NCBI GenBank assembly: GCA_017961385.1
Contig: JAGCXJ010000097.1
Location: 1 to 7,284 of the forward strand
Source of the DNA: Lachnospiraceae bacterium
GTDB taxonomy: Bacteria; Bacillota; Clostridia; Lachnospirales; Lachnospiraceae
Reading direction: 5' to 3'
DNA: 7,284 bases
The notes below the pieces were generated by a model. It ran no database searches. It saw only the letters and a program-made list of their open reading frames with translations, and was not told the DNA's origin. This document shows positions 5,451 through 7,284 of this stretch, piece by piece. The position numbers were made by a program, and so were the translations under genes. Every line of letters begins with the position of its first letter. The first letter of the stretch is position 1.

Positions 5451-6716
5451 TTATTGATCATTAATTGCTGCGCTCTCACCGGCGAGATGACCGCTTGACC
5501 AGGCTATCTGCAGATTAAATCCGCCCGTAAGTGCATCAACATCTATCATCTCTCCGCAAAAATACAGATTTTTGATCTGCTTTGATTCCATAGTTGAGGG
5601 ATTAATATATTTAACACTTCTACCGCCCTGTGTGATTATGGCTTCATTTAAATCCCTTGTTTTAGACATATTCAGCTCCATTCCTTTTAGGATCTTAACA
5701 AGTCCCTGGCGTTCTTCCCTCGTAATAAGGTTCACAGCTTTTTCAGGATCTATACCCGACAGTCTTACTATAACAGGTATAAGCGATGAGGGTAACAGAT
5801 CAGAAAGAGAATTCTTAAACTGTTTGTTACTGTACTTCTCAAAATCTCGAATGATCCTTTTATCAAGCTGCTCTTCTGTAAGGGCGTTTTTTAAATCTAA
5901 ATTTAATTTTACAAATTCTTTTCTATCAGGTTTTTTTGCTATATAACTGGCATAATAGCTGCTCGCACTTAGGACTAATGGCCCCGTGATCCCAAAATGA
6001 GTGAACATCATCTCTCCGAAGCCAGAATATATCTTCTTCTTTTCATCATACATGTCAAGAGATACATTCTTTAGCGAGAGTCCCTGAATTTCTTTTACCC
6101 ACTCCTCTTTTGTTTCGAAAGGTACAAGAGCAGGTCTGCACGTCTTGATGTCATGACCGTTATTTTTTGCCCATCTTATTCCGTCACCGGTTGATCCGGT
6201 AGATTCGTATGAAAGTCCTCCGGTTGCAAGGACAACTGAATCAGCATATATTTTTTCTTCTTTATTATTGGTTTTTATGCATATTCCATAACACGAGTTA
6301 TCTTTTATAAGAATGTCTGTTACTTTTGTATTCAGTCTGACATCCACACCCGCCTTTATAAGCATATCTGAAAAACATCTTATGATATCAGATGAATGAT
6401 CCGATTCAGGAAAAACTCTTCCGCCCCTTTCAGTCTTTAAAGGGCATCCATTTTGCTCAATAAGGCTCATTACGCTTCTGGAGTCATATCCGTAATATGC
6501 ACTGTATAAAAACTTTGGATTTGATACTACGTTATTAAAAAAGGTATCCGGATCACAGTCGTTAGTTACATTTCATCTTCCTTTTCCTGTTATATATACC
6601 TTCTTGCCGAGTTTTTCATTTTTCTCTATAAGGATCGTTTCGGCTTTGTTATTTGCTGCGCTCAAAGCCGCCATCATGCCGGCAGCTCCTCCGCCGACAA
6701 CAACCACTTTTTTCAT
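5451..6716 (-). CDS. HI0933/YhiN/BaiN-family FAD-dependent oxidoreductase with in-frame UGA at the conserved Cys (putative selenoprotein)
   Basis: A full-length (421 residues with UGA decoded) flavoprotein of the HI0933 family, which includes BaiN and enzymes named aminoacetone oxidase; the true substrate is unknown. The N-terminus MKKVVVVGGGAAGMMAA is the FAD-binding GxGxxG fold, ending in E31. VYITGKGR, then UGA (residue 48), then NVTN replaces the family motif GRCNVTN. Further family motifs are GGRVFP (98-103), ATGGLSYESTGSTGDG (164-179), FTHFGITGP, TMESK and GEMIDVDALTGGFNLQIA (388-405). All are intact with no other stop. The start ATG at 6716 has AGGA eight bases upstream, overlapping the regulator's stop codon; the gap is seven bases. 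A caller that treats TGA as stop would report only residues 83-421, from a Met at 6470 with no FAD-binding N-terminus. Selenocysteine is favoured because the UGA falls exactly on the conserved Cys; a TGC/TGT to TGA nonsense mutation is the alternative. A Cys at residue 54 could be a redox partner (speculation). Confidence 0.87.
6526..6572 (-). promoter_or_regulatory. Region expected to hold the bacterial SECIS; only weak stem-loops visible
   Basis: Bacterial SECIS elements lie just 3' of the UGA. Counting bases after the UGA, a weak hairpin has apical loop AUCCGGA at 20-26. It is closed by GUG/UAC (17-19 with 27-29) and then by broken A-U and G-U pairs down to 9-11 with 35-37. A second helix pairs 7-9 and 11-13 with 42-47 (six pairs, one bulged A). 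The loop distance fits the known range, but the helices are poor; this is a region to fold, not a demonstrated SECIS. Confidence 0.3.
6573..6575 (-). other. In-frame TGA, putative selenocysteine codon (residue 48)
   Basis: Reading ATG at 6716 in frame gives 47 codons, then TGA, then an open frame of 373 codons to TAA. The flanking residues are GKGR and NVTN, so the TGA is the motif Cys. TGA also terminates cheR and ispH in this window, so this is not a genetic code change. Confidence 0.75.
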
Positions 6717-6723
6717 ATCTTTC

Positions 6724-7284
6724 CTATTCCGGTTTATTACCTTTGTCTTTTGTCAAAGAATAATCTACCATCGGCTCATCATTGATGAAATTGATCTCAT
6801 CATTAAGATATACCTGATAATTTGCCCATGCATCCTCGAGTTTGTTAAGATTCTCCTTTACTTCCTCCGGAGCTTTCAAGCAAAATGCTACTACTAACGC
6901 ATTTATTACGCTCAGTGGAGCCACCAGTGAATCTACAACAGAGACCATATCACTTCTTGAGAACAGATTTATTGAGCTGTACATGCACATGGGGCTATGA
7001 ATGCTGTCTGTTATAGAAATAACTTTGGCATTCCTGTCTGAAGCAAATTCCATAGCTTTAAGAGTTCTCATACTGTATCTAGGAAAGCTAATCCCGACAA
7101 AAGCATCGTTATTATCTATCCTTAACATCTGTTCAAAAGTCTCACTGACACTAGTAGTCGTAAGACAGATAACATCATCTCTTATCATATTTAAATAGAA
7201 TGCAAGAAATTCCGCTAAGGGAGCACAGGCTCTTATTCCAGTTATATAAACCTTTTTTGCCTGAAGAAGGGCATCTATTGCCGC
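6724..7284 (-). CDS. MurR/RpiR-family transcriptional regulator, C-terminal SIS domain (runs off the right edge)
   Basis: The frame is open from the window edge to TAG at 6726-6724, 186 residues. RpiR-family regulators have an N-terminal helix-turn-helix (outside the window) and a C-terminal SIS domain that binds a phosphosugar. The SIS domain is clear: AKKVYITGIRACAPLAEFLA, VICLTTTSVSETFEQM, then the family hallmark VGISFPRYSMRTLKAMEFA, AKVISITDSIHSPM and VDSLVAPLSVINALVVAF. A charged tail of about 45 residues follows. Members are usually near 280-290 residues, so about 100 are missing, not lost. Internal Met codons (for example at 7188) are not starts. The gene ends seven bases before the flavoprotein ATG, so the two are cotranscribed. 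The ligand cannot be told from sequence. Confidence 0.92.
   Translation of the reverse strand, partial: AAIDALLQAKKVYITGIRACAPLAEFLAFYLNMIRDDVICLTTTSVSETFEQMLRIDNNDAFVGISFPRYSMRTLKAMEFASDRNAKVISITDSIHSPMCMYSSINLFSRSDMVSVVDSLVAPLSVINALVVAFCLKAPEEVKENLNKLEDAWANYQVYLNDEINFINDEPMVDYSLTKDKGNKPE

Noticed and set aside
5451..6470. Short version of the flavoprotein starting at the internal Met at 6470
   Set aside because: It would lack the FAD-binding N-terminus, and there is no good ribosome binding site. The missing residues are encoded in frame upstream with full family similarity beyond the TGA.
6573..6575. Global UGA reassignment (to Trp or Cys) as explanation of the in-frame TGA
   Set aside because: cheR and ispH both end at TGA at normal family lengths, and no other internal TGA occurs in the window's genes.
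6476..6716. Frameshift or general decay of the flavoprotein N-terminus
   Set aside because: The frame is continuous from 6716 to 5451 with no indel; only one codon is a stop and the surrounding family motif is intact. A single nonsense change remains possible and is stated in the finding.

Overview
The window looks like chromosomal DNA of an anaerobic Firmicute of the class Clostridia, probably Lachnospiraceae-like; this is inferred from gene content, not from a search. The pointers are an Rnf complex gene, the cmk-ispH-rpsA block with a four-domain S1 protein (in many Clostridia ispH and S1 are one fused gene), strong AGGAGG-type ribosome binding sites, moderately AT-rich DNA and intrinsic terminators with T-tracts.

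Layout. At the left edge (1-531, minus) is the N-terminal part of rnfC, reading out of the window. A 135-base AT-rich spacer with divergent promoters separates it from the only plus-strand gene, a YprB-type RNase H-like/DEDD exonuclease (667-1779). That gene converges on cheR (1829-2611, minus), and the two share a bidirectional terminator. cheR has its own good promoter, whose -35 lies in the T-tract of the terminator of the next operon. The right two thirds is one tight minus-strand operon, read right to left: MurR/RpiR-family regulator (partial, 6724-7284), HI0933/BaiN-family flavoprotein (5451-6716), cmk (4773-5438), ispH (3859-4722) and rpsA (2730-3878), ending in a strong terminator.

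The main discovery candidate is the flavoprotein. Conventional calling gives only a truncated ORF starting near 6470. The same frame continues upstream, through a single in-frame TGA at 6573-6575, to a well-placed ATG at 6716. The TGA sits exactly where the family has its conserved Cys (the GKGR-C-NVTN motif). Everything on both sides is intact and full length (421 residues with the TGA read through). TGA is an ordinary stop in cheR and ispH here, so the code is not globally reassigned. The best explanation is a selenocysteine-containing HI0933/BaiN-family flavoprotein. Only weak stem-loops can be drawn by eye downstream of the UGA, so the SECIS is unproven; a point nonsense mutation is the alternative.

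A second point of interest is the ispH/rpsA junction. The genes overlap by 20 bases in different frames. The rpsA ribosome binding site is written inside the conserved C-terminal codons of ispH. ispH ends in UUU UGA, a sequence on which a +1 slip would join IspH to S1, restoring the fusion found in relatives.

The operon links a sugar-phosphate-sensing type regulator and a flavin oxidoreductase to housekeeping genes for CMP phosphorylation, isoprenoid precursor synthesis and translation. No mobile element, CRISPR array, tRNA or rRNA was seen, and no stretch over 300 bases lacks a gene.
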